DNA from: Callipepla californica brunnescens
Taxonomy: Eukaryota; Chordata; Aves; Galliformes; Odontophoridae
NCBI GenBank assembly: GCA_023055505.1
Contig: JALIRH010000039.1
Span: 2,790,001-2,854,000 of the forward strand
Direction of reading: 5' to 3'
Length of the DNA: 64,000 bases
Position numbers and translations under genes: made by a program. Under the pieces are notes generated by a model that did no database searches, was not told the DNA's origin, and was given only the letters and a program-made list of their open reading frames with translations. Of this stretch, positions 22,596 through 32,278 are shown piece after piece; positions within the stretch are counted from its first letter, which is position 1; the number at the start of each line of letters is the position of its first letter.

Positions 22596-22619
22596 GGGGG
22601 GGGGGGGGGGGGGGGGGGG
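22596..22619. repeat. 24-base poly(G) run
   Basis: A single uninterrupted run of about 24 G is followed by CT, seven more G, then a GAAGAAAAGAAAAGAAAG purine tract. Long pure G runs are rare in vertebrate DNA and are difficult to sequence, so the exact length is uncertain. It is strongly G-quadruplex-capable on the plus strand. Confidence 0.9.
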
Positions 22620-22639
22620 CTGGGGGGGAAGAAGAAAAG

Positions 22640-25600
22640 AAAAGAAAGAACAAACGAAGTATGCATGGCATCTAGATCCTGGGTACAATGAAGCAAATGC
22701 TCTGTGAGCTGCGCAGTGTCTCAGTCAGGCTGTGTGCAAAGTTAGCTACATCTGAGTGCTCATAGCACGGGCTGCCACACTCCGTGCTGTGCATTTTAGT
22801 GGCAGAAATGAACAATCCTGTAACTTTTTAGACTCGGAGCGTAGGACTCGGTCTGGAAGGTGATCCCTTCACAGCCGAGTTTTACGGTAGAAAAGGCCGA
22901 AACTTTGTTAGGAGGCACAGAGCTGCATCTCCTATGAATAATAAACGCTGCTAATTTCATCCATTAAACTCAGATAAGACCTCTTCATAGGAAAATGGCA
23001 AGAGGCCCTTCCTAATAACGTTCCTGAATTTCTTTGGTGTTTTGAGGTAGCTCCTAGAAACCCAAAGCCTCATCTTTGGGCCATCCGAGCCAGGAGCAGT
23101 TTTGGCTCTTACGTAAGCGGGCACAGCAGTGCTCCAGGGCAGACTTTGGCCCTCAACCTGTTGCTCAGACGAACTCAGACGATGCGGCCAAAACAAACCA
23201 AAATGCTGTCCCAGGGGTTGGGGCAGGTTCACGCTGCAGATTGATGCCAGTCCGCAGAGCTCAGCAGAGCTCCGCTGGTGAGTTTTGCTGCGGGGCGGCT
23301 CGGCCTCCTATGGTGTCCTCTGCTGAAAGCACTGCCAGGCTCTGGTCCCGGTCACCTCTCTGCATGGCGGCTTTGTTCGCTCCTTCCTTCTGGGTCCGTC
23401 TGGTCACACGCAGGAGATGTTGCAAGGCTGCTTCTCGCTTCGCGTCATGAGTGCTGTTTGCTGTTTGGCCTCTCCAGGTCAGCCTGCTCCAGACAGGTAA
23501 ACAGAAACATGGGGCTAACCCTGTTGCACGGGTCCAAAATGAATGGTGTATGTTGAAACCCATCTTTATCATTCTACCTGTGCTGGAGAGTATTTTCCTT
23601 TACTGCTGGGTAAGCCCAGATGTACACCATCTGCTTGGCTTATGATCTTTGACATGATTGAGAGGCCACCAAAAATACCCAGTGATTGCATGGATTTCAA
23701 CGGACTGGTATAAAAGGAGAAGATGTTAGTAATCAGGCGAGTAATATTTGCTGTTTTGAGGGCCTCCCGATTCTTGTAAGATACATTTTGAAGGTGGATG
23801 CTAAACACTGCGTGCAGAAGCCTTTGCATGTATCCCTTCCCTTAGCCCTATGTTTGAATACACAGTTTCAGGTGAAATACTGCAGAGTCTATTCTAGGTG
23901 TGTTTGAAAAGCTCAGTAGCCTCAAATGCTCTGCCACAGCTCTCCAAAGCCGCCTCATTTCTTGACTTTCTGTGGAGTCGCAGCGACCAAACACCCGAAG
24001 CAGCGCTTTGTAGCTCAGGGCTGACAGCAAAACCCCTTCTCTGTGCTCTTCTGAGCAGAATGCATCGTGCAGTACCGCAGGAGGATCTCTGCCAGTGCAG
24101 AGATCAATGGAGCCCGGGTCCCGCAGCATCGTGCCAGAGCAGCGCTCCAGATGTCCGATCGCACTCCGCGGGGCTCATGCTTTGAAAATAGCGTGGGCTC
24201 TGCGAAGCGCTGTTGCAGTCATAAAATTGCACCTACTCCAGATCTTGTCTTCTCCATCCAATTAAAGAAGCATGTTTTCTGCTTATGGTTTTTTTTTTAA
24301 AGTTGGCTGGCCAGCTGGGTTTCATTGCTTTTTCTCTATTTTTTTTTCTGTTCTTTAATCAGTATTTTTTTCCTTTTTTTTTTTTTTTTTTAATATATAA
24401 CATTCGAGGAGAAGTTTGGTGCCGTTTTCTTTGATTGTTCATATGCTGGTTTATGAGCAGGGCAAAAACAAAAAAGGTCACGTAAAGGTTAGGAAAGACA
24501 GTTATCAGGCCTCTGTAAGTGAGGTATTTTAAGGCTCTGCTAATTGGCAGCACAGTTAAAGCATCGTTCGTAAAATAGTGTGCATTAAAATGACCATATC
24601 CATTTTTAAGTGTATGCAGATTATTCCTTTGCCAAAAGGATTAACTCTACCTTCTCATCACGGCCTTTAGACCGGGTTGTTTTTCCATGGGAGAGAGGAA
24701 TTTTGGGCATTTTGCCTGCAGCATCCAGGCTTGTACCCCTCGCTATTTAACTGTTACAGCTGGGAAAATCTGGGACTGAAAATGCAGCCATGTAATATGG
24801 CAACAGCCAGAACAATAAGACAGGCAGATCTTTTAAATCTGTACTTTATAAAACATCTGTTAAAGAATATTAAGTCAGAAGTTCTGTTCACATATTTGCT
24901 GTGTTTCACTTATTAAACTCCAGCATTGCAGCTTGCCGTATTTTCCTTAATAGAGTTACTGATGGAGCTCACTGGATGGGGTTTTATTTTCTTCGTTCTT
25001 GTTGGTTCAAACTTCCACGAAGCCTTCCGAGTAATGACCCACACACACCGACCCCAACCTCTGTGTCTTTGGTGGGGGCAGCTGGTTGTATTCACCTGGT
25101 GTGGAGGAACCCCAGCAGATTTTTTGGCTGCTGTGTCTGCCCGTGTGCTGACACGCAGCCATACGGCGCGCTGGGTTTGTGTGCAGCCCGCGTTCCAGCC
25201 TGCAGGTCTTTTCTTTTTGTCTTTCAGCCATCTCTCACTCTGAGTTGACAAATTCTGGGTGTTATTTTCTAGCAACTTCAGTGCCCGAATCAACATCTCG
25301 AACTCAAACTGAAATAACTGTGTGGCTCAACTCTCAGGAATTACAAACTGGAGAGGAGACAGCCCAAACTTAGTCCAGATTCTTCCAAACGTTTGCAGCT
25401 TTTTTGGTCAAACCGTGTGAAACAAATACCCAAAGCCTTCCCTCCAGGTAGGGCCCTTAAGTCCAGCAATAGCAGGCGGTCCTGACCGTCCTGGCTGAGG
25501 TTAGGAAAGAGGAGTGCTGCGGGATTCCAGCTGGGGCCGGGCACATTGAAGGAGCTGGGGACACTCTGGCTCTCACACAGGGCACAGCTAAGGCTTGTCC

Positions 25601-26600
25601 TGGTGCCACCCCAAAAACCAACTGTGCAACTGAAGTGTCTCCAGGCCCAGTCCCCCTCTGTCACCCAAGTGCTGGGACACTGTGTTGGCAGATAGGAATA
25701 AAAAGGGATTATCTGAAAAAATGAAAAAGCCTCTTGTTAACTTCCTTAGCACTGGTTTATAATAGCGACTAGACAGTGTGAACAAATGCTTGGAGAGTGT
25801 AAGATACGTGCTTTGCTTTGCCACCTTTCCACTTCAGCTCCCAAACATCGGGCTGAGCTGTGTTAGTTAAACGTGCGCAGATCCTCCTGGGGACCTGTGT
25901 TCTACCCTCACCCAGTGTGCCACTCAGCCACTCGTATTTTCAATATATATTTTACATCAGAACTTTACCGTACTTTATTCCACATGAAGAGCACGCATAT
26001 TTTTACCTGTGCATGCTAAGGGTGACGAGCTGTGCTGTTCTGATGCAGTTATACCCTATAAGAACACATATACACTTTAGTAGAGCTTTACTAATTTACT
26101 GTGGGAGCATGGTATTTAGACCACTGTTTAAGTGAAGTTTGCCAGTACAGTTAAAAGAAATTAGAGACACCATCATTGCTAAATCACTTTACCATTCAAA
26201 GAAGAACTGTAAACATATGCATTCATTTAATTATAATAGTACCAATTATAAGAGAAATTGTAATGCTGAGAGTAGTAGCTTTTATGTGATCATAATAATG
26301 GCATATATTTATCTTGGTTTGGCAAGTTAGGTCTTTCTTTAATAGTTGGCTTTGCTTAAATAGAATGTGGTTTGTTAAAACCCACACTAACCCCCACACC
26401 CTTCCATTTGTTATTGCCCAAATAATGAACAATAATCATGTGGTATAAATGATTAATGTATACATGGCTTAGCAAGTATCTTTGAGGTTTAGAAAGTGTT
26501 TTTATTTTCATTCTTGTGCAGGACTAAGCTATAGCACAATTACATGTTATTCTTTGGTATTGGATAGAAAATCTTTTTGCTTCGGTAGAAGCGATACGGA
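22640..26600. other. Non-coding single-copy stretch
   Basis: No gene is supported; the largest open frame is 127 codons. There is a T run near 24366-24391 and another at 24288-24298. Segment 23580-23720 contains GATGTACACCATCTG and GATTTCAACGGACTGGTATA, which may be a decayed copy of the same ancient palindromic repeat class seen at 17.6 kb, but this is too weak to list separately. Segment 26060-26460 is AT-rich. Confidence 0.5.
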
Positions 26601-26665
26601 CTCTGAGCCCGAGTCTGCTCCCTTTGAAGTTGATAGGAATTTCACCGCCAGCTTCCACAGAAGCA
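26601..26665. repeat. Ancient palindromic repeat fragment
   Basis: GAGCCCGAGTCTGCTCCCTT followed by TGAAGTTGATAGGAATTTCACC and AGCTTCCA corresponds block by block to a consensus of the kind CTGCTCCCATTGAAGTCAATGG, GAATTTTGCC, ATTGACTTCAATGG. It is truncated and diverged. Family assignment is by eye only. Confidence 0.5.
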
Positions 26666-27170
26666 AACCCATTGTTCATAAAGCCGTTTGCTTTGTGCGC
26701 GTTATCTGTTAATCGCAATTTAATGTCAAAGTCAAAATAGCCCACTTAGAAAAGCCACAGTCCCATAGTCTTTTTTTTTTTTTTTTTTGGCAATAAATAT
26801 TTTGTACGCTGGGATCTCACCCCAAAGGGAGCAGTGAGAAGTCTTCTCGCTGTACTCAGACTACCATATCCTCACTCCGCACGCACTGCAGTGCCTTTTG
26901 CTGTGCATGTGTGGAGCTCAGGCACTTTCAGCCCAGAGTTTAACAAGTTCTGTATCTCTCTTCTATTTACTTCTGATTTCTTTGGATCCCAACCAGTTGT
27001 AGCGACAAACAAACTCTTCCCTTTCAAGATTAATTTTTAAAGCGTCGGCCGTACAAGGCTATTTTCAACAAGATTACACCAAACAAATGAAGGGTGCTTT
27101 ATCTCGTGTGACACAGTGAGCGGCACGGTGTTGTCACCGCGCCGCAGACAATGCCATCCATTTAGAAAAG
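26666..27170. other. Non-coding stretch
   Basis: This holds unique DNA with an 18-base T run at about 26771-26788. Segment 27030-27150 keeps many CpGs (GCGTCGGCCGTAC, TCACCGCGCCGCAG). No gene was seen. Confidence 0.5.
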
Positions 27171-27180
27171 AATTCAAAGA

Positions 27181-27500
27181 GTTAAAAAATGCATTACTTG
27201 AAACTTGATATAAAACCTGTGGCCAAAGCGGGCTATGGGCTGGAGCACTTGATTATTCTTTTATCAATAAATAAGAGTGGCATACAGTTAATTTCAGCAC
27301 TGTAATTGAGCGGTGCATTCTGGGATGCTGAAAAGCACTGTAAGATGAGGAAATGTTTTAGAGACTAATCACGAGAAGAAAGGAGCCTTTCATAGCCCTT
27401 ATGATGCTGTTGTCAGAGCTAAAGGCAGATAATGATTCAGTAATAATGGCACATTGTGAATATTTAAGCTGAAAAGATTGGGACAAAATGAGCAGACATT
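27181..27500. promoter_or_regulatory. Enhancer-like block
   Basis: A 320-base unique block contains ACTTGATTATTC, TTATCAATAAATAAG, CAGTTAATTTCAG, CTGTAATTGAGCGG, GACTAATCACGAG and GATAATGATTCAGTAATAAT. The density of TAAT/ATTA, TAATC and GATAA cores and the absence of repeats make it one of the better conserved-element candidates in the window. No open frame spans it. Confidence 0.38.
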
Positions 27501-27780
27501 GTTGGTTTGCTAAACCGAACAGTTGGTCTTTGGGCTCCCAAACTATCTCAACTCAAATTTTGGGCTCAGAAGTTTCAAAATGGAAAAAACAAAGCTGTTT
27601 CCAGGACACTCGCGTGGCGGAGGGCCTCCGTGCGCAGCCTGTGCGGGGCCTCTTCATTTACTTTTTTTTAATCTGAAATTGATAGTCGAGATTTGTTGTG
27701 TTGTTGTTTTTTTTTTCTCCCCGACTCTGTGAACCGACAAAGTATAATCCGCCGCAGACTGTGTAAATCTTCTTCCATTT

Positions 27781-28010
27781 AGGTGCCAGCAGAAAGCGCT
27801 TCTAAAGAAAATCAGTTTTAGTAATGACCTGAAATATTAAATATAAAATAGAGAGTGTCATATTGCAAATAAGTAGACTCATTTGCATTTTGTCTCCAGG
27901 GCATTAGTAGCGCTATAAAGAGACATGCAGCTGAATTTATGTACATTGTCTTTTTTGCTCATTACTACATTCTGGATCTGTTAGTTGTCTTTCTTTAAAC
28001 ATCTGTTAAA
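27781..28010. promoter_or_regulatory. Enhancer-like block with octamer
   Basis: The block contains a perfect POU octamer ATTTGCAT at 27881-27888 and a near-octamer TATTGCAAAT about 20 bases upstream on the other strand, in addition to TAGTAATGACC and GACATGCAGCTGAATT. Paired octamers facing opposite ways at this distance could bind two POU factors. Function is inferred. Confidence 0.35.
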
Positions 28011-28924
28011 TGCAGTTTCATGAAGCCGTACGTTCCCATATGTTTGGGAACGTTATCAAAGCGCAGAGCTTTTGGCCTCCTTTACAACCTTTTGTCTCGG
28101 AGAAAAAGGTGGATGAGCTCTGGGGCTGGATCCCGCTCAGCCAACGGCCTGTAGGGCTCAGCAGGAGTCAGATAAGTTTTCTAAAACTGCAAAGACCGTC
28201 GATGGTAAGGACAAAGAATATTACAGCCTCTAACCTGAGTTCATAGGCTTGTTCACAAGTAAAAGTGCAAAATCAAAAATTAAAACAAAAAAACAACTTT
28301 CTGAAGCTCTTAAGAGAAGTTGTGTGCTCTCTGTGAATTTCTTCCTGTATAAATCTTGAAGAAGTCACTAAGTTTGTCGGCATGAGGACGAGCGGGAGAA
28401 GCTGCCCCATTCACTTTTACAGGCACAGTGGGCACTAATTTATTATTATCTTTACAGTGACACAGACTGCTCTAGCTCTTGTATTTCTTCAGTAGAAGCA
28501 CTTTTCACGTGCGCTTCCACACAAAAGAGAAGAAACAAAGTCCTGCATCGATACATCTGTTGTTCCTTGTGGAAAAGCAATTACTTCCAATAAACATCTT
28601 CAAAACTTTTAATCAAAATACAGTGAGGAGAAGTTTATCTTTTCTGCAAAATCCTTTTTAAAAACTTGCTCAGTGTTTATGGCAGCACTCATTTTTATCC
28701 ATGTGCTTTAAATCTGCATATTTACTTAGCCAGACAATATTTTTAACCTTTTTTTTCAAGTCTTTATTTTTAATCAAAACTTCCTCACGAAGACATTTAT
28801 ATATTAAAAATAAAATAAAATCACAGGGCACGATTCTCCAGGGAAAACGAGCATTGCCGCACCAGTCCACAGGCGCTGCAGTTGTCTGTAATAAAAAGAG
28901 AAACCCAGTTTCTCCATGGTTTCC
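28011..28924. other. Non-coding stretch
   Basis: I see no gene. The region 28260-28310 is A-rich, and 28600-28830 is AT-rich. A 238-codon plus-strand open frame starts at 28701, but its first part is translated poly-T/AT-rich DNA (phenylalanine and lysine runs), so I do not accept it. Confidence 0.5.
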
Positions 28925-28980
28925 AGGGCCCCAATCCTGCATACTTACGCACTTACTTCACTCAACTACTGGAAATGAGA
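28925..28980. repeat. Ancient palindromic repeat fragment
   Basis: AGGGCCCCAATCCTGCATAC followed by TTACGCACTTACTTCACTCA and ACTACTGGAAATGA resembles the left half of the widespread sauropsid palindromic element, which reads GGGCCCCAATCCTGCAAACA, then CTTATGCACGTGCTTAACTT, then an ACTCATGTGAGTAGTCC block. The right half is missing. Confidence 0.6.
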
Positions 28981-29865
28981 TCACCCGCAGCCCTCGCGTG
29001 TGCGCTGCCGGGCAGGGCAGGGCGGCTGCCGCGCCTGCTCCCACCACCCAGCTGGCGCTGCCCCAGGCCCTGTGCCCTCGACCGACACGGGCAAGGATTT
29101 CCCCCTGGTTCGTGTGGTGTTGCCCCCTTCCCTTTCCCCTTGACGCCTTGTCTTGCTGCAGTTTACCAGGTGGAGAGCAAATTTGGATGTGGAGCGCTGA
29201 TTTTATTTGGCGTACTTGGATTATGTCTAGGAGGTGGCAACTCTGCTGGTCTTCTGAAGGCTCTCTTGCTTTTGCCTTGCAAAACTCGGCAGCCTCCGTG
29301 CCTCCTGTGTGTGCATTCACTGTGCAGCGTGGAAATTTGTCCTCAGATTTCAGCCTGCTCAGCCCCAGCAGTAGCATGACCCAGAAGTTTTGTTTGCCCA
29401 GATCTGAACGTCTCTAAGGCATGAACTTCCCACTTGCCGCCATCTTTGGAGCCTCCAGTGTGCTCCATCAAGAGGAATCCTCAGTTGCCAAGACCCCAGC
29501 AACCAAGTGGGTGCAGGACTGCAGCAATTCCCCGTTTGGCCGCTCTGCTCTCTCTCTTCCTCCATCCAGGCCATGCGAGTTGCCTGAGCGCACTACACGT
29601 GTTGCCCTTGGATGAGGACGGCTGTGCCTGGAGCGTGTCCAACTTGGCGTGGAGACATTCTCAAAACACTCCAAGAGATGCTCTCTGCCAGTGAGGAGGG
29701 GGATGAGGAAGGTGAAGGAAAAGATGGCACCAAGGTCATCGTGATTTGGCCTACGGCAAGGCACTTTTGCAGAAAGGCACATTTCTCTCCCAATTTTACT
29801 CTTGAACTTCGCTCTTAACAATGGTGATGATAATTTCATCAGTGTCACTGATACTTGATATTTCT
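28981..29865. other. GC-richer stretch without a gene
   Basis: A modest CpG cluster lies at 28985-29100 (CCTCGCGTGTGCGC, GGCTGCCGCGCC). It lacks the promoter motif set seen at 8.1 kb. The open frames here (up to 165 codons wholly inside, both strands) overlap one another and have no domain. GCCGCCATCTTT at 29440-29451 is a YY1-like site in isolation. Confidence 0.45.
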
Positions 29866-29985
29866 CATTTACATTGCATGTTTCATCTTCAAGGCTCTTG
29901 AAGTAATGAGCTAATCCTCACAACATCCCTGTAAATATTATTCCCCCCTTAAAGAAACTGAAGCAAGGAAGTTAAGTAAATAATG
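29866..29985 (-). repeat. MIR-like SINE core (antisense)
   Basis: The plus strand reads AATGAGCTAATCCTCACAAC, ATCCCTGTAAATATTATT, CCCCCC, then AAAGAAACTGAAGCAAGGAA and GTTAAGTAAATAA. This is the antisense MIR core: an AATCCTCACAACAACCCT block, a TATTATTATCCCC block, then GAGGAAACTGAGGCACAGAG and GTTAAGTAACTTGCC. It is among the clearest repeat matches in the window, though diverged. Confidence 0.75.
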
Positions 29986-30159
29986 TACGCTATTTATATT
30001 ATGATGGCTTATAGGGGTTCTGGTGAAGGTCAGGTCCTCCTTGTACATAGACATTATATAAATAAGAATCCATATAAGTAAATTACTCCCTGACCTGATG
30101 ATTTCATAATTCAAATATACAAAACAAGCAAAGTATAGGGGAAAGGGAGCCCTATCAAA

Positions 30160-30248
30160 AACCCAGAATGACAAGGAGATTAAATGATTGAGCAGAGGTA
30201 ACGTCTGCAGAATTTGGCTGAGGTTGGATCCAGAGCCGTAATGCTGTG
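30160..30248 (-). repeat. Second MIR-like antisense fragment
   Basis: GACAAGGAGATTAAATGATT, then GAATTTGGCTGAGGTTGGAT and CCAGAGCCGTAATGCTGTG, match the antisense region that normally reads AGAGATTAAGTGACTTGCC, then AGAGCTGGGATTGAACCC and a following CCAGAGTCC/TGCTCT block. It may be the left-over 5' part of the copy at 29866-29985, split by about 170 bases of other DNA, or a separate old insertion. Confidence 0.5.
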
Positions 30249-30672
30249 TGTATTTGTTTTCTCAGAGATGGGGACGGTGAAACTCAGGTTATTAGAAGTT
30301 GCTTTTGTTAGCAGGTGATAGACTTGCTTTGAAAATGCTAATAAGACCTTGATTTTAATTAAAACATATTAGTATCAAGGTTTGTGTTCATTGGAGATGC
30401 AGAATTACCTGTGGGATCATTCTTAACAGCCCTTTGAAAACTTTTTTAGCTTTCTCTTTTTGGGCTTTTTTTTTTAATTTTTTTTTACAGCTAAAGAACT
30501 GTAGTTCCGAGTTGATTAAAACTAAAGTAAGGTTGTTGTCTTAACTTTGCTCACAGCATTCCCATACCTCAGTGCCCTGTTTTTGAAGCAGAAAGGGTTT
30601 TTAGAAGAACGAGAGTGAGCAAGCACATTTTTTTCTGGAATGGAGAATTATTTCTTGGTTCTCATTAACCGA

Positions 30673-30755
30673 GGCTTCAGTTCGGCAAAGCACTTAAGCA
30701 TTTACTCAGCTTTCAACGGGAGTCCCATTGCTTTTAATTTAGAAGAATTTACCTT
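30673..30755. repeat. Ancient palindromic repeat fragment
   Basis: GCTTCAGTTCGGCAAAGCAC, TTAAGCATTTACTCAGCTTT and CAACGGGAGTCCCATTGCTT match the sauropsid palindromic element with a TTCAGCAAAGCACTTAAGCA head, a CTTAACTTTA segment and a GGGAGTCCCATTGACTTCAA turn. GCACTTAAGCA is intact. The element is one arm plus the turning point. Confidence 0.65.
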
Positions 30756-30889
30756 TGTCACAACCTCTGCTTAGAGTCAGTGGCGTGTAAGCACCGGCTT
30801 AGAGTTCGGCATGTGTTAATTGTTTAAATATGTTTAGCCCTTTCCCCAAAGCTGTTGTGAATGTTTAATGCAGTATTTACCCTAGCCTT

Positions 30890-30962
30890 AGCACAAGGAC
30901 TTGTGCTGTAGGATTGATGCTTAAGCATATACTTGCTCTAGAGTATGTGTCGAGTGCTTCAT
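30890..30962. repeat. Related ancient repeat piece
   Basis: CAAGGACTTGTGCTGTAGGA, TTGATGCTTAAGCATATACT and GTGTCGAGTGCTT look like another decayed arm of the same class (ATGCTTAAG cores and a GAGTGCTT end). A third similar scrap, AGTGCTCGACTTCTCAGTGC then GCTAAGTGCTTAAATGC, lies at 31159-31211. Together they suggest that several copies, or one rearranged copy, landed within 600 bases. Confidence 0.4.
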
Positions 30963-32248
30963 TTAAATTTTTTTGCATTTTTACATTTCTTCTGGGACTT
31001 CGCTTGAAGTTTGCGAGAGAAAGCACTTTTCAAAAATGAAGCATCATTTAGCATACAGTAGAGGCAACTCTCTGCCTGTAGCACAGAGTCAGTGGGAGAA
31101 GCCCTGCTCATCTGCCGTGGCTCCCGCAGCACAGGACGCTGCTAACGCGTAGCTCCAGTGCTCGACTTCTCAGTGCAAGCACTAGGTGTGGTGAGCTAAG
31201 TGCTTAAATGCTGCCAGGAGTACCCAGCCCTCAAAAGGAGCACGTGTGGAGAAAGTAGCGTATCTGGTACCTCAGGAGTTAACAAAAAGCAAGGGCAGAT
31301 CCGCTTAGAAACAGACTGGAGGCGGGGCGAGAACGCGTTAAAAATACAATTAGTTTATTTTAATATAGTTATCTCTTTATTATTTAAAGGAAAAGGTTAC
31401 ATGCAGTGTATTTGGGGGAAGCTTTTATTTAACACTTGGATGCGTTTTGCTCTAAAATGAATGCTTGCTCAAGAGTCTAAGAAGGCTTCATGGGAAGAGC
31501 AAAGCAATCTAAGCCATATGTATTGGGCAGTTTGCCAGTTGTTTGCCAATATGCCCAGGCCACCTGGCTATATATGCAGCCAAGTATGCCATTCTGACTA
31601 GCCAGCTTTAACCTTCAGGCTGCTTCTTTTTCAGCTCTTAGGAAACTCTAAAGCCTCGCGAAGCGCGCTGCGGTTCCCCATGCCAGTAGTTTGTGTGCAC
31701 CCAGACGCAGGCGGCACGGCCGCGCTGACCAGACAGCTCACAGCACCCATTTTCAATGAGTTCTCCTTTTGTCTGGAGAGCAGTTCAGTAGCGTTGAACC
31801 CGGGCCATAAGATGAGTCTGGAGATAGCAGACTGAAACCTTTACCCATATGCCGTAGTTAGACACTTTGACTGACAAGCCACCGTTTTTGTTCCCGATAC
31901 TGTGGAGACACTGTTTGATGGGTGTGGTTTAGGAAGGATTTTGTTTAATGTAGTTCACCACTGTAATTTCTTCCCCCCCAGTATTTGCATGAATTGTGAA
32001 GGAAGCGAAGCATTTAGCAGAGCTCAGGCATTAATAGCATATTGTTTCATTATTGGGGTAATTTATTTAAATGTTTATTCATTAAATTTCACTTGCAGCC
32101 AAAAATATCTCAGCGTTCTATTAATCTTTAGTTACATTTCGGGTTATGGGCAAAGCCTAAAACAAGTACAGTATCCATGGCAGCAAGTTAACATTTAGGA
32201 GATATCAGATATAATTAAGCTATTCTAAATATTGAAATTAAAGTAGGA
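30963..32248. other. Non-coding stretch
   Basis: No gene was seen. A perfect octamer ATTTGCAT lies at 31983-31990. The largest open frames are 86 and 98 codons with no features. AT-rich unique DNA at 31340-31400 and 32030-32240 includes TAATTTATTTAAATG and ATTAAATTTC segments. Confidence 0.5.
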
Positions 32249-32249
32249 A

Positions 32250-32278
32250 GAAAAAAAAAAAAAAAGAAAAAAAAAAAG
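32250..32278. repeat. Poly(A) tract
   Basis: Two long A runs are separated by a single G. No LINE or SINE body is recognisable to the left, so a retrotransposon tail is not supported. Confidence 0.85.

Noticed and set aside
28701..29417. 238-codon open frame on the plus strand
   Set aside because: The first third reads AT-rich low-complexity DNA and the frame crosses an ancient repeat fragment. No domain or splice support.
32250..32278. Poly(A) as tail of a processed retrocopy
   Set aside because: No gene-like or LINE-like sequence to the left, and no target-site duplication visible.
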